From the NCBI RefSeq assembly GCF_002777255.1, contig NZ_CP017634.1:5468903-5532902 (forward strand): a stretch of 64,000 bases of DNA, written 5' to 3'. This DNA is from Candidatus Formimonas warabiya (GTDB taxonomy: Bacteria > Bacillota > Dehalobacteriia > Dehalobacteriales > Dehalobacteriaceae). Shown here in pieces: positions 62,163 through 64,000 of the stretch. The position numbers and the translations under genes were made by a program. The notes under the pieces are model-generated. The model worked only from the letters and a program-made list of their open reading frames with translations. It was not told the DNA's origin and ran no database searches. Every line of letters starts with the position of its first letter. The stretch's first letter is position 1.

Positions 62163-62858
62163 ATGAAAAAAAATCAAATTGGGGTTATGGTCCTGATTGC
62201 CCTGTTGCTGGCCGCCAGCATGGTGCCGGAAAACCCCCTCAACAATATCAACTGGGCCCTTTTTTCCGTGATCATTGTCGGCTTGGCCTTATTCACCTTT
62301 TTCCGGAGATTTGAGCATCAGGACATTTCCGCCAAAGAAGTGGTCCTGACGGCGGCCCTGGCTTCTTTAGCAGCCATTGCCCGGGTTCCTTTCGCGGTGA
62401 TTATGAGCTTGCAGCCCACCACTTTCCTGGTTATGATCAGCGGCTACGTTTTCGGCCCCCAAACCGGTTTTATGGTAGGGGCGCTGGCGGCCTTGGTATC
62501 CAACTTTTTTTTAGGCCAGGGTCCCTGGACCCCCTGGCAAATGTTCTGCTGGGGCATGTGCGGAGTAGGCGCCGCTTTACTGGGAAGCCATGCCAAAGGG
62601 TATCAGCCGGTGGCCTTTGCCATCCTGGGCGGGGCAAGCGGCTATCTTTTCGGCTGGGTGATGAATATCTGGCATTGGGTCAGCTTTATTTATCCTTTAA
62701 ACTGGGAGACCTTTTTGGCTACCTATGCCCTGAGCTTTCCTTTTGATACCGTCCATGCCGCGGGCAATGTGGCTTTTTCCCTGGTCTTCGGCCGGTCCTT
62801 TTACCAGATTCTACTCAGGTTTAAAAAGAAGCTGACGGTTTCTTTTCGGCAGGCTTAG
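62163..62858 (+). CDS. ECF transporter S component, predicted corrinoid specificity
   Basis: 231 residues with about six hydrophobic segments. The sequence NFFLGQGPWTPWQMF near residue 115-129 is shared almost exactly with the C-terminal part of the 2838 fusion (NMFFGQGPWTPWQMF), as is the later LSFPFDTVHAAGNV / GIPFDLVHATATV segment. S components bind the vitamin in the membrane and dock on EcfT. Its place as last gene of an operon with DUF4430 and toroid proteins, downstream of cbiMNZ, points to cobalamin or a precursor, as for CbrT-type S components; the family assignment to CbrT is not proven by eye. Confidence 0.85.
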   Translation: MKKNQIGVMVLIALLLAASMVPENPLNNINWALFSVIIVGLALFTFFRRFEHQDISAKEVVLTAALASLAAIARVPFAVIMSLQPTTFLVMISGYVFGPQTGFMVGALAALVSNFFLGQGPWTPWQMFCWGMCGVGAALLGSHAKGYQPVAFAILGGASGYLFGWVMNIWHWVSFIYPLNWETFLATYALSFPFDTVHAAGNVAFSLVFGRSFYQILLRFKKKLTVSFRQA

Positions 62859-62882
62859 GCGAACCGGAGAGGAGGGATAACA

Positions 62883-63707
62883 ATGCTGGTTTTTCATAAC
62901 CTGACCAAAAAATACGGGGATATTACGGCGGTGGATCAATTAAATCTGACCATTGCCAAAGGGGAATTTTTCGGCCTCTTGGGACCAAACGGAGCCGGAA
63001 AGACCACCACCATCCGGATGCTGAGCACTTTGACGGTGCCTACGGAGGGGGCCGTATATATTGACGGAGAAAAAACCGGGCGCAACCGGACGGATGTGAA
63101 AGCTAAAATCGGTTCCGTTTCCCAGCATTTGAACCTGGAGAACGAGCTCACGGCCTGGCAAAGCCTGGAGTTTCACGGCTGTCTGTACGGAATGAAAACA
63201 GAGCTGCGCCGCAAGCGGATTCAAGAGCTGTTGGAATTTACCGGTTTAGCGGACCGGGCTGGGGACCTGGTACGGAAATTTTCCGGAGGAATGAAAAGAA
63301 AGCTGATGATTGCCCGGGCCTTAATGCATGGGCCTCAAATCCTCCTTCTTGACGAGCCCACGGTAGGTCTTGATGCGGCCGTACGGCGGAAAATATGGGA
63401 CCTCATGAAAGAGTTAAACAAAAACGGTTTAACGGTGCTTTTGACCACCCATTACATGGAGGAAGCGGAAAATCTGTGTACCCGGATAGGCTTGATGGAT
63501 GGGGGGAAGCTGATTGAGCTGGATACCCCCCAAAGGCTGATCGAAAAAACAGGGAAAATTGTTTTGGAGTATTTTCACCAGGGAACGACCAAACGCAGGT
63601 TTTTTCTTTCCGAAGAGGAGGCGGTCCGGTGGGCGGCAGGAATCCAGGGCAGAGTGAAGATCCGTCCGGCTAATCTGGAAGATATCTTTGTTTGCTTAAC
63701 CAATTGA
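62883..63707 (+). CDS. ABC exporter ATPase (ABC-2 / DrrA-CcmA type)
   Basis: 274 residues, ATG after GAGGAGGG. Walker A GPNGAGKTT 34-42, signature FSGGMKRK 133-140, Walker B LLLDEPT 154-160, then the VGLDAAVR D-loop and switch His in TTHYMEEAE. Domain type is that of drug, polysaccharide or haem-type ABC-2 exporters. The permease gene follows after 16 nt. It starts 24 nt after the S component, so it may be in the same transcript, yet no link with corrinoids is visible. Confidence 0.9.
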   Translation: MLVFHNLTKKYGDITAVDQLNLTIAKGEFFGLLGPNGAGKTTTIRMLSTLTVPTEGAVYIDGEKTGRNRTDVKAKIGSVSQHLNLENELTAWQSLEFHGCLYGMKTELRRKRIQELLEFTGLADRAGDLVRKFSGGMKRKLMIARALMHGPQILLLDEPTVGLDAAVRRKIWDLMKELNKNGLTVLLTTHYMEEAENLCTRIGLMDGGKLIELDTPQRLIEKTGKIVLEYFHQGTTKRRFFLSEEEAVRWAAGIQGRVKIRPANLEDIFVCLTN

Positions 63708-63723
63708 AAGGGACAGGGTGAAG

Positions 63724-64000
63724 ATGGAGCAATTCAAGGCTGTTTTGTGGCAGGACTATATTTTTTTTAAAAGAAAATTTTGGAGCAATACGGTCGGGAC
63801 CTTGATCGGCCCCCTCTTATATCTCCTTGTTTTCGGCTGGGGCCTGGGCAGTGAAATCCAGGTGGGGGGAAGCAGCTATGTTCATTTTGTGATTCCCGGC
63901 ATCATCGCCTTAACCACCATGGGGCTGAGCTTCGGCAATGTGGCCAATGATATCAACATTGCCCGCATCTACAGCAAATCCTTCGAAGAGTTGATGGTTG
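63724..64000 (+). CDS. ABC-2 type permease, 5' part
   Basis: The first 92 codons are in the window; the gene runs past the end. The product begins MEQFKAVLWQDYIFFKRKFW and has a first membrane segment (TLIGPLLYLLVFGWGLG) followed by a loop with HFVIPGIIALTTM, typical of ABC-2 permeases. It is the partner of the ATPase at 62883. Export substrate cannot be told. Confidence 0.85.
   Translation, partial: MEQFKAVLWQDYIFFKRKFWSNTVGTLIGPLLYLLVFGWGLGSEIQVGGSSYVHFVIPGIIALTTMGLSFGNVANDINIARIYSKSFEELMV

Noticed and set aside
1..64000. tRNA or rRNA genes
   Set aside because: I saw no cloverleaf with a conserved TTCGANNC arm and CCA end, and no rRNA-like stretch, on either strand by reading; a computed scan was not possible.

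Overview
All 29 coding sequences supported here lie on the + strand, and almost everything recognisable concerns corrinoids (vitamin B12). The genome type is a Gram-positive, probably anaerobic clostridial Firmicute. The reasons are S-layer homology (SLH) anchors, strong GGAGG ribosome sites, ECF-type transporters with fused ATPases, numerous cobalamin riboswitches and intrinsic terminators. The exact taxon cannot be fixed from the sequence alone.

Layout. (1) Bases 1-5636 form an ECF importer operon: the tail of an alpha/alpha-toroid + SLH protein, a membrane-tethered DUF4430 protein, EcfT, and one polypeptide joining both EcfA ATPases to an S component. (2) 5706-15614 encodes a 3302-residue SLH-anchored protein with CARDB, DUF4430, BspA-type leucine-rich and alpha-toroid domains. 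(3) From 15.8 to 48.5 kb there are three cassettes of one design: sigma-A-like promoter, short hairpin/terminator RNA element (here called element E), cobalamin riboswitch, riboswitch terminator, 50-residue DUF2292-like protein, then one or more large secreted proteins. Cassette 1 carries a small DUF4430 protein, two beta-propeller proteins and a DUF4430-SLH protein. Cassettes 2 and 3 carry giants of 3626 and 2572 residues. (4) 48.7-50.2 kb: a fourth riboswitch precedes a small helical protein, the cob(I)alamin adenosyltransferase CobO and a 43-residue protein. (5) 50.3-52.9 kb: two cobalamin riboswitches in tandem precede cbiM, cbiN, cbiZ and a fourth DUF2292-like gene. (6) 53.0-62.9 kb: a fourth copy of element E precedes a second ECF operon (toroid-DUF4430-SLH protein, DUF4430 lipoprotein, EcfT, fused EcfAA', toroid-SLH protein, separate S component). 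(7) An ABC exporter ATPase and the start of its permease close the window.

How the genes may work together. DUF4430 is the bacterial relative of the C-terminal beta domain of transcobalamin and intrinsic factor, and the alpha/alpha toroid (prenyltransferase-like) is the fold of their N-terminal alpha domain. In mammals B12 is bound between these two domains. Here both domains occur repeatedly, fused or in adjacent genes, on surface-anchored or lipid-anchored proteins. They are encoded beside ECF importers, CbiMN, CbiZ and CobO and controlled by cobalamin riboswitches. The best reading is a Gram-positive, intrinsic-factor-like surface system that captures corrinoids and passes them to dedicated ECF transporters, with CbiZ and CobO handling salvage and adenosylation. 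The riboswitches, CbiM, CbiN, CbiZ, CobO and the ECF and SLH domains are well supported. B12 binding by the surface proteins and the function of element E are inference.
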